From positions 224,312 to 288,311 of the forward strand of contig NZ_JAIBHJ010000004.1 in the NCBI RefSeq assembly GCF_021278025.1: a DNA stretch of 64,000 nucleotides, read 5' to 3'. This stretch comes from Motilimonas sp. E26 (GTDB lineage Bacteria; Pseudomonadota; Gammaproteobacteria; Enterobacterales; CBDFNC01). The notes beneath the pieces are model-generated. The model worked only from the letters and a program-made list of their open reading frames with translations, had not been told where the DNA came from and did not search any database. Position numbers and translations under genes: made by a program. This document shows positions 8,983 through 18,075 of this stretch, piece after piece. Each line of letters begins with the position of its first letter. The stretch's first letter is position 1.

Positions 8983-11900
8983 ATGATCCCCATTTTAAGT
9001 CATCAAGAAAACATTGATTCAAACGCCTTATCTTTTTTAGATGCATTAGCCGCAACAGCTTTTGCTGGTGATATTGAAAAGTCTTATGCCAGTCGTTTAG
9101 CGGTTGCCACCGATAACTCTGTGTATCAAAGTTTGCCACAGGCCGTGGTATTGCCAAAGCACCAGCAAGATCTGGTTATTTTAACGCAATTGGCCAGTCA
9201 GCCTGAATATCAGCAAGTACGTTTTTCACCTCGTGGCGGTGGCACCGGCACCAATGGCCAATCACTGACTCAAGACATTGTGGTGGACTTATCTCGTCAC
9301 ATGAACAAGGTGTTAGAAGTCAATGTGGCTGAGGGTTGGGTACGTGTTCAGTCGGGAGTGATTAAAGATCAGCTCAACGACGCATTGCGCCCACATGGCT
9401 TCTTTTTCTCGCCAGACTTATCAACCAGTAATCGCGCCACTATTGGCGGTATGATCAATACCGATGCGTCGGGTCAAGGCTCGCTGAAATACGGTAAAAC
9501 CAGTGATCATGTATTGGCGCTTACCTCGGTATTAGTCGATGGCACGGTATTAGATTCAGCCCCTGTGAGTAACGAGCAAGCCAAGCAATTGGCTGAGCTG
9601 CAGGGCAGCGTGGGTAAAATATACCGCCAAGTGCTCAGTACTTGTGAAACCATGCAGCAAGAAATTGAACAACGTTTTCCTAAGCTAAACCGCTTTTTAA
9701 CCGGTTACGACTTAAAGCACGTTTATGACGCTGAAACGGGCGCGGTGGATTTAAGCCGAATTTTATGTGGCTCTGAAGGATCATTGGCTTTTATTACCGA
9801 AGCCAAACTGAATATTACGCCCATCCCTGAATATCGTGCTCTTATCAATGTAAAGTACAACAGCTTTGAGTCAGCATTGCGTAACGCGCCATTTTTGGTC
9901 AAAGCCAACGCCTTGAGCGTTGAAACCGTTGACTCCAAGGTATTGAATTTAGCCAAGCAAGACATTGTTTGGCACAGCGTATCTGATTTGATTCAAGACG
10001 TGCCTGACAAAGAAATGGACGGCTTGAACATGGTGGAGTACGCCGAGCATGATAAAGATAAGCAAGCTGAAAAAATCGCTGCTCTTTGCCAATTACTCGA
10101 TAGCAAAATAGCGAATGAGGAAGATGGTATTATTGGTTACCAAGTATGCGATGATTTAGCGGGTTTAAATCGTATTTATGGTATGCGTAAAAAAGCAGTA
10201 GGTTTATTAGGCGCTGCTAAAGGCCGTGCTAAGCCGGTTGCGTTTGCCGAAGACACTTGTGTGCCACCAGAAAACCTTGCAGATTTTATTATGGAGTTTC
10301 GCGCCCTACTTGACGGCAAAGGCTTAAACTACGGCATGTTCGGCCATGTTGATGCTGGTGTATTGCATGTGCGTCCTGCGTTGGATATGTGTGATCCGCT
10401 ACAAGAAGTATTAATGCGCGATGTTTCCGATAAAGTGGTGGCGCTGACTGCGAAATACAAAGGCTTAATGTGGGGCGAACACGGTAAGGGGTTTCGCTCG
10501 GAATACGGTCCGGCGTTCTTTGGTAATACCTTATTCAATGAGCTGCGTAAGATTAAGTCGGCCTTTGATCCCGATAACCGCGTTAACCCCGGTAAAATTT
10601 GTACCCCTTATGAGTCGGATGAGACGCTGGTTAGCGTAGATGCCGTTAAACGCGGTTTTTACGATCGCCAAATTCCAGTGCAAGTACGTGATAGCTTTAC
10701 TGAAGCAGTAGACTGTAACGGTAACGGTCTTTGTTTTAACTACGATGCCTCATCACCTATGTGTCCATCGAGTAAAATTACGCAAGACCGTCGTCATTCG
10801 CCAAAAGGCCGTGCTGGTTTAATGCGCGAATGGTTACGTCAGCTAGTGAATAACAATGTGGATATTATCCAACTTGAGAAAGAGTTACTTGCGGGCAAAA
10901 ACGATGTCAGTTTGGTGAAGCGTTTTGCAAACACTTGGTCAAAAAAGCGCGGTCAATACGATTTCTCTGGCGAAGTGATGGAAGCGATGGAAGGCTGCTT
11001 GGCCTGTAAAGCCTGCTCGAGCCAATGTCCGATTAAAGTGGATGTGCCAACGTTTAGATCGCGTTTTATGTTTTTATATTACAGTCGCTATCAACGCTCA
11101 TTAAAAGACTATTTGGTGGGCTACTCGGAGCTTTACACGCCTTTGATGGCTAAAGCGCCGGGCTTGTTTAATGTGTTCTTAAAGCAAGATTGGGTACAAA
11201 ACATAGCCACTAAGACCACGGGAATGGTGGACATTCCGGTATTAAGTCAGCCGACACTCGCCCGTTCGCTATCTGGCCATAGTGCCATGGCATTTAATAT
11301 GGACAAGTTAGCGGCGTTGTCGACGGCAGAGCGCGATAAAACGGTGTTGATTGTACAAGACCCGTTTACCAGTTATTACGATGCTGATGTAGTGCGTGAC
11401 TTGGTATTATTGGCCGAAAAGCTGGGCTTTAATCCGGTGATTTTACCGTTTAAACCTAATGGCAAGCCACAACATATAAAAGGTTTCTTACGCGACTTTG
11501 CCAAAACGGCAAAAACAGCCGCAGAATTCTTAAATCAAATAGCACAACTTAACATCCCTATGATAGGCACCGACCCTGCATTGGTGCTCTGTTATCGCGA
11601 TGAATACAACAAAGCCTTAGGTGATGAACGCGGTAACTTCAAGGTAGAGTTATTCCAAGAATGGTTAACGCCTAGATTAGGTGATATCAAACCGATGACG
11701 AAAAATAAGATGTCATACTACTTATTTGGTCATTGTACTGAAAAGACCAACTTACCTAATTCAACCAGTGATTGGCAAAAGGTTTTCAAAGCATTTGGCG
11801 CAGAACTAAAAGAAGTCAGTGTTGGTTGTTGTGGCATGGCGGGCACTTATGGTCATGATGCTAAGCAGTACGAGAATTCAAAGGGCATTTATAGCTTAAG

Positions 11901-12033
11901 TTGGCAGCAAGAGTTGGCGAAACACGAGCATAGCCAATGTTTGGCAACGGGCTATTCATGCCGCAGTCAAGTTAAACGATTTGAAGGTGAGAAGTTGAAG
12001 CACCCAGTGCAAGCGCTATTGTCTTTGATTTAA
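8983..12033 (+). CDS. ydiJ: FAD/Fe-S D-2-hydroxyacid dehydrogenase, YdiJ type
   Basis: A 1016-residue fusion of an N-terminal PCMH-type FAD domain (RGGGTGTNGQSL near residue 85, then NTDASGQGS), an FAD-oxidase C-terminal domain, a ferredoxin-like cluster site CLACKACSSQCP (cysteines 672, 675, 678, 682) and a C-terminal CCG-type Fe-S domain (GCCGMAGTYGHD). E. coli YdiJ oxidises D-2-hydroxyglutarate; D-lactate-type substrates are possible in relatives. It is followed by a thioesterase, as ydiJ and ydiI are adjacent in E. coli. A TATAAT lies 45 bases upstream. Confidence 0.9.
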   Translation: MIPILSHQENIDSNALSFLDALAATAFAGDIEKSYASRLAVATDNSVYQSLPQAVVLPKHQQDLVILTQLASQPEYQQVRFSPRGGGTGTNGQSLTQDIVVDLSRHMNKVLEVNVAEGWVRVQSGVIKDQLNDALRPHGFFFSPDLSTSNRATIGGMINTDASGQGSLKYGKTSDHVLALTSVLVDGTVLDSAPVSNEQAKQLAELQGSVGKIYRQVLSTCETMQQEIEQRFPKLNRFLTGYDLKHVYDAETGAVDLSRILCGSEGSLAFITEAKLNITPIPEYRALINVKYNSFESALRNAPFLVKANALSVETVDSKVLNLAKQDIVWHSVSDLIQDVPDKEMDGLNMVEYAEHDKDKQAEKIAALCQLLDSKIANEEDGIIGYQVCDDLAGLNRIYGMRKKAVGLLGAAKGRAKPVAFAEDTCVPPENLADFIMEFRALLDGKGLNYGMFGHVDAGVLHVRPALDMCDPLQEVLMRDVSDKVVALTAKYKGLMWGEHGKGFRSEYGPAFFGNTLFNELRKIKSAFDPDNRVNPGKICTPYESDETLVSVDAVKRGFYDRQIPVQVRDSFTEAVDCNGNGLCFNYDASSPMCPSSKITQDRRHSPKGRAGLMREWLRQLVNNNVDIIQLEKELLAGKNDVSLVKRFANTWSKKRGQYDFSGEVMEAMEGCLACKACSSQCPIKVDVPTFRSRFMFLYYSRYQRSLKDYLVGYSELYTPLMAKAPGLFNVFLKQDWVQNIATKTTGMVDIPVLSQPTLARSLSGHSAMAFNMDKLAALSTAERDKTVLIVQDPFTSYYDADVVRDLVLLAEKLGFNPVILPFKPNGKPQHIKGFLRDFAKTAKTAAEFLNQIAQLNIPMIGTDPALVLCYRDEYNKALGDERGNFKVELFQEWLTPRLGDIKPMTKNKMSYYLFGHCTEKTNLPNSTSDWQKVFKAFGAELKEVSVGCCGMAGTYGHDAKQYENSKGIYSLSWQQELAKHEHSQCLATGYSCRSQVKRFEGEKLKHPVQALLSLI

Positions 12034-12060
12034 TTTTTTCTTGAAAATAGTCAATTGAGG

Positions 12061-12092
12061 CGGCAGTAAAACTGGGTTTTACTGCCGTTTTT
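12061..12092 (+). terminator. Strong terminator abutting the next ribosome site
   Basis: A 12-bp stem (12061-12072 with 12076-12087), a 3-base loop and five T residues. The T-run ends three bases before the AGGAG of the thioesterase gene, so the hairpin sits in that gene's 5' leader if ydiJ reads through. Confidence 0.85.
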
Positions 12093-12105
12093 GCAGGAGT
12101 GTTAT

Positions 12106-12537
12106 ATGGCTAAAATTTGGCAAAAACCGACTGATTTAGCAAGGCTAAATGCATTAAGTGAGCATACCCTAGTATCGCATTTGCAGATCCAATATACCGA
12201 GTTGGGGGATGACTACCTCGTCGCAACCATGCCTGTTACCAGCTTTACTCACCAACCTTTTGGCTTATTACATGGCGGGGCATCGGTGGTGTTGGCCGAA
12301 ACTCTTGGCAGCGTTGCTGGGAATTTAGCTGCGCCAACCGGTAGAGTGTGCGTCGGTCAAGAAATTAATGCTAACCATTTACGCAGTGTGCGTTCAGGCT
12401 TTGTAGTTGGCCAAGCGACTGCGGTTTATATTGGTGGCCGCAGTCAGGTTTGGAATATCAATATCAGTGATGACAAATCAAGGCTAATTTGTTGCTCTCG
12501 ACTTACCTTGGCTGTTCTCGCGGAGCCGAAAGCGTAA
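12106..12537 (+). CDS. ydiI: Hotdog-fold acyl-CoA thioesterase, YdiI/MenI type
   Basis: A 143-residue PaaI-family thioesterase. The helix motif HQPFGLLHGGASVVLAET carries the HGG and the catalytic Glu of the YdiI subgroup. In E. coli MenI (YdiI) hydrolyses 1,4-dihydroxy-2-naphthoyl-CoA in menaquinone synthesis. AGGAG lies 6 bases before the ATG at 12106, which fixes the start; an in-frame TTG at 12091 lies on the terminator T-run. Placement after ydiJ matches E. coli. The physiological substrate here is inferred only. Confidence 0.88.
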   Translation: MAKIWQKPTDLARLNALSEHTLVSHLQIQYTELGDDYLVATMPVTSFTHQPFGLLHGGASVVLAETLGSVAGNLAAPTGRVCVGQEINANHLRSVRSGFVVGQATAVYIGGRSQVWNINISDDKSRLICCSRLTLAVLAEPKA

Positions 12538-12563
12538 TATTTAGCTTTTTATTTTGCTATCGC

Positions 12564-13040
12564 TCAATGTTGCATAGCGGCATATTCACGTTTGAGATCT
12601 TGTCGCCAAATGTCACCGAGAATGCGAGCATGCATACTTTTTGGTGAAAAACGGTAGTAGGCCAATAAACACTCGTAAACTTGTTTGAACGCTTCATCAA
12701 AGCCATTACGTTCAATGCTGCGAGAGCAAGTAGTGGCTTTTTCATTTTTAGGATTGACGATAAAACCTATACGCCAACCATTTTTGTGATCGGGTGCTTT
12801 TACTTTAATGTGTTTAAAGTGGCCGTCTTCGTAGAAATGTTTAATAAAACTTTCTTGATGAAGCTCTCCTTGCTCATCACGCCATTGCTCATCGAGCTTT
12901 TTGGCTTCATGCTTTTTAAGGGCTATTTCTTCTCGGCTCAAGCCATCAATGTTAATAAAGCGCTGCTTTTGCACCTTATTTACTTTACGACGGACGTGGA
13001 TGTAACTTCTGCCTTCTAATTCTCTAAGAACAATGGACAT
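12564..13040 (-). CDS. Conserved-looking hypothetical, possible AP2-like domain
   Basis: A 158-residue, strongly basic and charged soluble protein. The middle (about residues 88-130, GWRIGFIVNPKNEKATTC then SRSIERNGFDEAFKQVYE) resembles the strand-strand-helix pattern of bacterial AP2-type DNA-binding domains, in which a basic beta hairpin is followed by a GxxEAxxxA-like helix. This is a by-eye resemblance, not an assignment. The gene is convergent with the thioesterase gene (27-base gap), with its own promoter region upstream. Confidence 0.6.
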   Translation of the reverse strand: MSIVLRELEGRSYIHVRRKVNKVQKQRFINIDGLSREEIALKKHEAKKLDEQWRDEQGELHQESFIKHFYEDGHFKHIKVKAPDHKNGWRIGFIVNPKNEKATTCSRSIERNGFDEAFKQVYECLLAYYRFSPKSMHARILGDIWRQDLKREYAAMQH

Positions 13041-13296
13041 AGGACTCTTTATCTTTACGAAATAGGGTTACCAAAAATTTAACGCGCTTTTAATGGGTAA
13101 CGTGTTGGTCCAGCGAAAGCTTAATATCGACAAACACAGGAGTAGCGCTGGTGTTTGAGTTATATTTTGTGTCTGTAATGGCATATTTTCAAGTTAGGCT
13201 CAGCCAATATCGACATAAGTTAGAAATAATTGATGCAGCATGTTGATAATATCGATTTATATAACTTATAAAAATATAAACAAGCCATTATAGAGC

Positions 13297-14058
13297 TTAG
13301 CGCCAGTCCAACCAGTAGCGATAATCCATCATTTTTTGCTGATCTAGCGTTCTTTTAAAGTGGTAGCTAGGTTGGTTAAGGCATTGAGGACCAATAAATT
13401 CTGGCTCAGACCAGCCAACATACCCCCCCATGTAATCACGTTGATAGCCCCAACTGCCACAGGCCAATAAGCTATCATATTGTTGATCGCGCTGACAGAC
13501 AACGCAGGTTTCAAACATTACCTTAATGGGCTCGCCTTCTTTACCATAATGATCTGAAGCATAAGGGGTATCATAGATCGCCACGGTTGAAGCGCGCATC
13601 GGCCTTGTTGGCCAAGGCTTATCGTTAAGATCGTCTGGGCTGGCATGAGTACCGTAGCCATGCTCTAACGGAGAGTGATCATAAAAAGGCTCTTCAAACT
13701 GAGGAGGGACATCAATTTGTATCTCTTGCTCATCATCTGATAACTGCAAGTTTGAGCGACGAATTTGCAGCAAACGATAACGATCGCAGCGAGCGATATT
13801 TTGTTGCTTTAGTCCACCAGTTTGATTACTTAAAAAGTGGATTTCAATGCCGACTCCGGTGGCATTGTCATAAGGCGTATAGGAGGCCCGTTCACGGCCA
13901 TTATGATACCACTCCTTGGAAAACACTAAGATACCAAGAGGCTGACCTTGAAAGCTGATAGGGCAGGATTTACCTACAAGTAGGTCCTCTGACCAAGCGC
14001 TAGAAAGGTCTAAGCAAAGCATGATGAGCACAAAACAGAAACGACGAAACAATCTCAT
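13297..14058 (-). CDS. Exported protein of unknown function
   Basis: A 253-residue protein with a clear Sec signal peptide (MRLFRRFCFVLIMLCLDLSS, cleavage probably after SAWS near residue 23) and no lipobox. The mature part is rich in Tyr, Trp, Asp and Pro. Four cysteines in its C-terminal third (a CVVC pair, then C in LLACGSWGY and C in GPQCLN) could form disulphides in the periplasm. I do not recognise the family. It is transcribed alone, between an unknown gene and a chemoreceptor. Confidence 0.65.
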   Translation of the reverse strand: MRLFRRFCFVLIMLCLDLSSAWSEDLLVGKSCPISFQGQPLGILVFSKEWYHNGRERASYTPYDNATGVGIEIHFLSNQTGGLKQQNIARCDRYRLLQIRRSNLQLSDDEQEIQIDVPPQFEEPFYDHSPLEHGYGTHASPDDLNDKPWPTRPMRASTVAIYDTPYASDHYGKEGEPIKVMFETCVVCQRDQQYDSLLACGSWGYQRDYMGGYVGWSEPEFIGPQCLNQPSYHFKRTLDQQKMMDYRYWLDWR

Positions 14059-14223
14059 TCATTGAGTTCCTATTAAGGAATGCCAAGTTACGAGTATAGT
14101 CGTGACTGAGAATTTAGAACGAAGAGCAGCAAGTATTTGGTGCACTAGCTGCGTGTTGTAGCACTATCTAAAGATAGACGCCAAAGTCTGATGACCTTGA
14201 CGCCTTGTTAATGATGGCAGGCA

Positions 14224-15852
14224 TTAAGATAGGCTGAATCGACTTAACATTTTGTCCAGTTCAAGGACATTTTCGGCTAGTTGACGGCTTTGCTGGGCAC
14301 TGCGTGCAGAAAGCTGAACACTGTTACTGGCTCCATCACTGACATGGGTAATATCGCTAGCAATTTCTCTGGTTACTGCGGTTTGTTGTTCTGTTGCGGT
14401 AGCAATAGACATGATCATGGCTTCCACTTGAGTGGCTTTGCTAACGATTTCTTCTAACGCGCGGCGAGAACTTTCACTGATAGTCGCGCCTTGTTGTACC
14501 AGCTCACAGCTTTCTTGAGAGTTTTTCACTGCGGCTTTGGTTTCACTTTGAATGGCGTTTATAATCTCAGCGACTTCCTTGGTGGCGTTACTGGTGCGCT
14601 CGGCTAAATGTCGTACTTCGTCTGCCACCACAGAAAAACCCCGGCCAAGTTCGCCTGCTCGGGCGGCTTCAATGGCGGCATTTAGGGCTAAGAGATTAGT
14701 TTGATCGGCAATATCGGTAATTACTTTGATGACAGAGCCTATCTCATCACTGCGTTGGCCTAATTTTACGATACCGTCAGACATGTTCTCAATACGGCTT
14801 GCAGTCGTGTGAGCACTATTGACCATTTCATCCATCACTTTGCTTCCAGCAAGCGCTTGATCACCAGCGGCCTTAGCTTCTTGGCTAGCCACTGCGCTTT
14901 GTTGGGCTACTTCTTCAACGGTGACACTCATTTCTTCGGCTGCCGTGGCAATTAAATCGGCTTTATTAGCTTGTTCTTCACTAGCGGATTGAACTTGTAA
15001 GCTGCTTTGCTCTAATTCATCGCTAGCGGTTTTTACTTGGCTTGAAACACCGCTAATCGCAGTAATCAGTTCACGTAGCGAGAGTTGCATTTGACATACG
15101 GAGTTGTTTAAAGCGCTGATTTCATCTTTTTTATTACTGGTTTTCAAAGGGGTGGCTAAATTGCCTTGGGCGATATCGTCAGCGGCTTGGACTAAGGTTT
15201 CTAAACGCGTAGTAATAGAGCGAGAGAGTATGAAGGCAATAGTTAATCCGAGTAATACCGCAATCGTGGTAATGATGATTTGGCCGGTTTGCATATCACC
15301 TAATGTACCCACTTGCACAGCCATGCCTGAATTGACGTCTTTTACTTCCTCTTCTGCCATGGTTTTAAGTAAGGCTTGTAATACTTCATACAGCTCATTT
15401 TCTATTTTATTTAACGTGGTGTAAGCCGCTACTAATTGTTCAGGGGAAGCTTGATTCGGTTGATAAGTAGCAAAGATTTCTTGCTCAAGGGCTTGTTCGT
15501 AATCCTTAATGATTTCACCCATGTTAGCCATTTTAGTTCGGTTAGCTTCGGTATCTGACTCCAGTTGAGAAAGTTGTTCAAACAAAGGGTCAAACTCATT
15601 TCGTAACGACGTGTAGACAGCGGCTTCTTCTGCCTCACCACTTAAGTATTCAAATGCCGTAAGCTCCATTTGACTAAGCAAATTGAGCATGCGTAAGCCA
15701 ATCATTGCTCCTGGCACATCATCGGTGGCGATATTATCAGCAATCTTAGTTGCATGGTCGACCTTATTCCATGCGATAACACTCATGCCCACCATCATTA
15801 ATAAGATGGCGCCAAAGGCAAGATAAAGCGATTGTGAGACTTTTAGATTCAT
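14224..15852 (-). CDS. Methyl-accepting chemotaxis protein
   Basis: A 542-residue inner-membrane chemoreceptor. Membrane helix 1 spans about residues 10-28. A periplasmic four-helix-type sensor region of about 160 residues (rich in Glu and Leu) is followed by membrane helix 2 at about 190-210, a HAMP domain ([20 protein letters not shown]) and a cytoplasmic hairpin with the conserved tip segment [19 protein letters not shown]. It has no C-terminal CheR-docking pentapeptide. The ligand is unknown. It is a single gene with no che genes nearby. The direction and start ([14 protein letters not shown]) are clear. Confidence 0.92.
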   Translation of the reverse strand: MNLKVSQSLYLAFGAILLMMVGMSVIAWNKVDHATKIADNIATDDVPGAMIGLRMLNLLSQMELTAFEYLSGEAEEAAVYTSLRNEFDPLFEQLSQLESDTEANRTKMANMGEIIKDYEQALEQEIFATYQPNQASPEQLVAAYTTLNKIENELYEVLQALLKTMAEEEVKDVNSGMAVQVGTLGDMQTGQIIITTIAVLLGLTIAFILSRSITTRLETLVQAADDIAQGNLATPLKTSNKKDEISALNNSVCQMQLSLRELITAISGVSSQVKTASDELEQSSLQVQSASEEQANKADLIATAAEEMSVTVEEVAQQSAVASQEAKAAGDQALAGSKVMDEMVNSAHTTASRIENMSDGIVKLGQRSDEIGSVIKVITDIADQTNLLALNAAIEAARAGELGRGFSVVADEVRHLAERTSNATKEVAEIINAIQSETKAAVKNSQESCELVQQGATISESSRRALEEIVSKATQVEAMIMSIATATEQQTAVTREIASDITHVSDGASNSVQLSARSAQQSRQLAENVLELDKMLSRFSLS

Positions 15853-16044
15853 AGTGTTCCCCGATACTCGATATATATAACTAACAATATAGGCAATAAT
15901 TTATGTTGTATCGGGTGTTTGTTAAATTACTAAAGGCAAATTGTGTAATATCTGGCGAAAGTTTGATTTGGCAGGCAAAAAAACTAACAGGGTAGGTGTT
16001 TTTAGATAAATAAGAGCAGCCATTAGCTGGCTGCTCGCTTCACC

Positions 16045-16989
16045 TTAGTCTTTATAAACTTTAGGGTTGAAGAAGTCTCTTAGCCAATCACCAAGTAAAT
16101 TGATGACTAAGATCAAGCTAACTAAGACGATACCCGGGAATACTGTTATCCACCATGAGCCTGAGAAAATATACTCAAAGCCGATGCTGATCAACGAGCC
16201 TAAAGACGGCTGTGTCACTGGCATGCCTAAACCGAGAAACGATAATGCCGCTTCACTCATAATAGCGTTAGCAATTTGTACCGTTGAAATAACCAAAATG
16301 GGCGATAAACAGTTTGGCAAAATATGGCGAAACATGATTCGCGGTGCTTTAAGTCCCATGATCAAAGACGCTTCGACATATTCTTTTTTCTTTTCTGCGA
16401 GTACCGAGGCGCGAATAGTTCGGGCATATTGCGGCCATTCGGCAATGCCGATAATTAATACCAACATTAAAATGGCATATTGGCTGTACATTTCCGAGCC
16501 CATGGCACCTTGAAATATCGCCGATACGATAATCGCGACCATCATGGTGGAAAAGGACAGTTGCACATCCGCAATGCGCATCAATAGGCTATCAATCTTG
16601 CCGCCAAAGTAACCAGCAGACAGGCCTATAACAATACCTAAGAAGAGTTGTAAACCAACTGCTAAAATACCTATGGTAAGAGAAACGCGCATCCCATACA
16701 TAATGGTGCTGAGAATATCGCGGCCTTGGTTATCTGTGCCGAGGAAGAATCGCTCATCACCTTCATCGCTAAATAACACCGGCGGTAGCTCTGAGTCCAT
16801 GATATCGATGCTTTCAAGAGCATAGGGATCATGAGGGGCGATCCAAGGAGAAGTCAGTGCCACAATCACACAGGTTAAAAATACGGCGAAACTGAGCATC
16901 GCGACTTTGTCGCGTAAAAAGTAATACACAAAATCAGATTGTTTGATTTTTTGCCAGCGGCTTAGGCTAGCGGTGACAGCAGTTGTCAT
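16045..16989 (-). CDS. Peptide-type ABC importer permease (DppC/OppC family)
   Basis: A 314-residue inner-membrane permease with an N-terminal helix that carries the OppC-type FADVAR-like extension, then the BPD-transporter core. The EAA loop (EYVEASLIMGLKAPRIMFRH), which docks to the ATPase, is clear. About six membrane helices are expected. It starts three bases after the stop of the partner permease, with AAGGGAT as ribosome site, and is the last gene of the four-gene importer operon. Confidence 0.92.
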   Translation of the reverse strand: MTTAVTASLSRWQKIKQSDFVYYFLRDKVAMLSFAVFLTCVIVALTSPWIAPHDPYALESIDIMDSELPPVLFSDEGDERFFLGTDNQGRDILSTIMYGMRVSLTIGILAVGLQLFLGIVIGLSAGYFGGKIDSLLMRIADVQLSFSTMMVAIIVSAIFQGAMGSEMYSQYAILMLVLIIGIAEWPQYARTIRASVLAEKKKEYVEASLIMGLKAPRIMFRHILPNCLSPILVISTVQIANAIMSEAALSFLGLGMPVTQPSLGSLISIGFEYIFSGSWWITVFPGIVLVSLILVINLLGDWLRDFFNPKVYKD

Positions 16990-16992
16990 AAT

Positions 16993-17967
16993 TTATCCCT
17001 TAGCCGTTAAGTTAACCGTTGGGTTGATCAAGCCGTAAAGCAAATCAACAATGGTATTGGTGATAACAAAAATAAGCCCGACCACAATCACGTAAGCGGT
17101 GATCACTGGGGTATCGGTGCGTTGAATCGAGTCTAAAAACAAGAACCCTGTGCCCGGCCATTGGAATACTTTTTCCGTTAAAATGGTATAGGCCACCATA
17201 GTACCAATTTGTACGCCGCCCACGGTGAGTAGGGGTAATAGGGTATTTTTTAGCGCATGCACATACCAAACACGGCGCTGCGGCAAGCCTTTAGCGTAGG
17301 CAAATTTGACGTATTCTGAGCTTAATTGCTCAATCATTTCACTGCGCACTAAGCGAATAAACAATGGCAGCATAATAGAAGCCAAAGCAAAGGCCGGTAA
17401 AATAAGATGGGATAAACCGTCTAAGGTAAAAAAGCCAGACTCCCAACCGAGCCAATTAGCCGTTTCTCCGCGACCATAAGCGGGTAACCAGCCTAGCTCA
17501 ATAGAAAATACATACATCAGTAAAATTGCGGTCAAAAACACTGGGATGGAAATACCGATACTCGAAACGGCCATAATTAACTTACTAAACCAGTTTTTTG
17601 GATTAATCGCGCAATATATGCCAAGGGGAATGGAGAGGCAGATAATAATTAAGGTAGCGGCAAACACCAGCTCCAACGTGGCCACTAACCGGTCTAATAT
17701 GACCTCTAGGGCTGGGCGGTTAAAGGTATAAGAGGTACCAAAATCGCCTTGTACCGCGTTAATCAAAAAACGTTTGTATTGCACCGCAAACGGGTCGTTC
17801 AAGCCCATTTCGGTGCGCATTGCTTGGCGCTCGGCTTCTGAAACAGATTGCCCGGTCAGCTCTCGTAATGGATCGCCTAGGTTATCTTTGACAGCAAAGG
17901 CCACTAGACTGATGACGAGCATCACTATGGTCGCTTGCACTAACCTTTTCAGTAAAAAGGTAAACAT
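16993..17967 (-). CDS. Peptide-type ABC importer permease (DppB/OppB family)
   Basis: A 324-residue permease with the family N-terminus (MFTFLLKRLVQATIVMLVIS), a long periplasmic first loop (LTGQSVSEAERQAMRTEMGL) and the EAA loop (EYVKFAYAKGLPQRRVWYVH). It pairs with the downstream DppC-type subunit to form the membrane channel. It is translated from the same transcript as the binding-protein gene upstream, with a gap of 108 bases. Confidence 0.92.
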   Translation of the reverse strand: MFTFLLKRLVQATIVMLVISLVAFAVKDNLGDPLRELTGQSVSEAERQAMRTEMGLNDPFAVQYKRFLINAVQGDFGTSYTFNRPALEVILDRLVATLELVFAATLIIICLSIPLGIYCAINPKNWFSKLIMAVSSIGISIPVFLTAILLMYVFSIELGWLPAYGRGETANWLGWESGFFTLDGLSHLILPAFALASIMLPLFIRLVRSEMIEQLSSEYVKFAYAKGLPQRRVWYVHALKNTLLPLLTVGGVQIGTMVAYTILTEKVFQWPGTGFLFLDSIQRTDTPVITAYVIVVGLIFVITNTIVDLLYGLINPTVNLTAKG

Positions 17968-18075
17968 ATTACTTCCTAACAGCTTTAAAGAAGGAAAAGA
18001 GAAAAGAGGAGGCAGTGCCCCCTCTTGAGTTTTAATGTCGGCACGAGTGAAAAATATACTCAGCGCACAGCTGGC

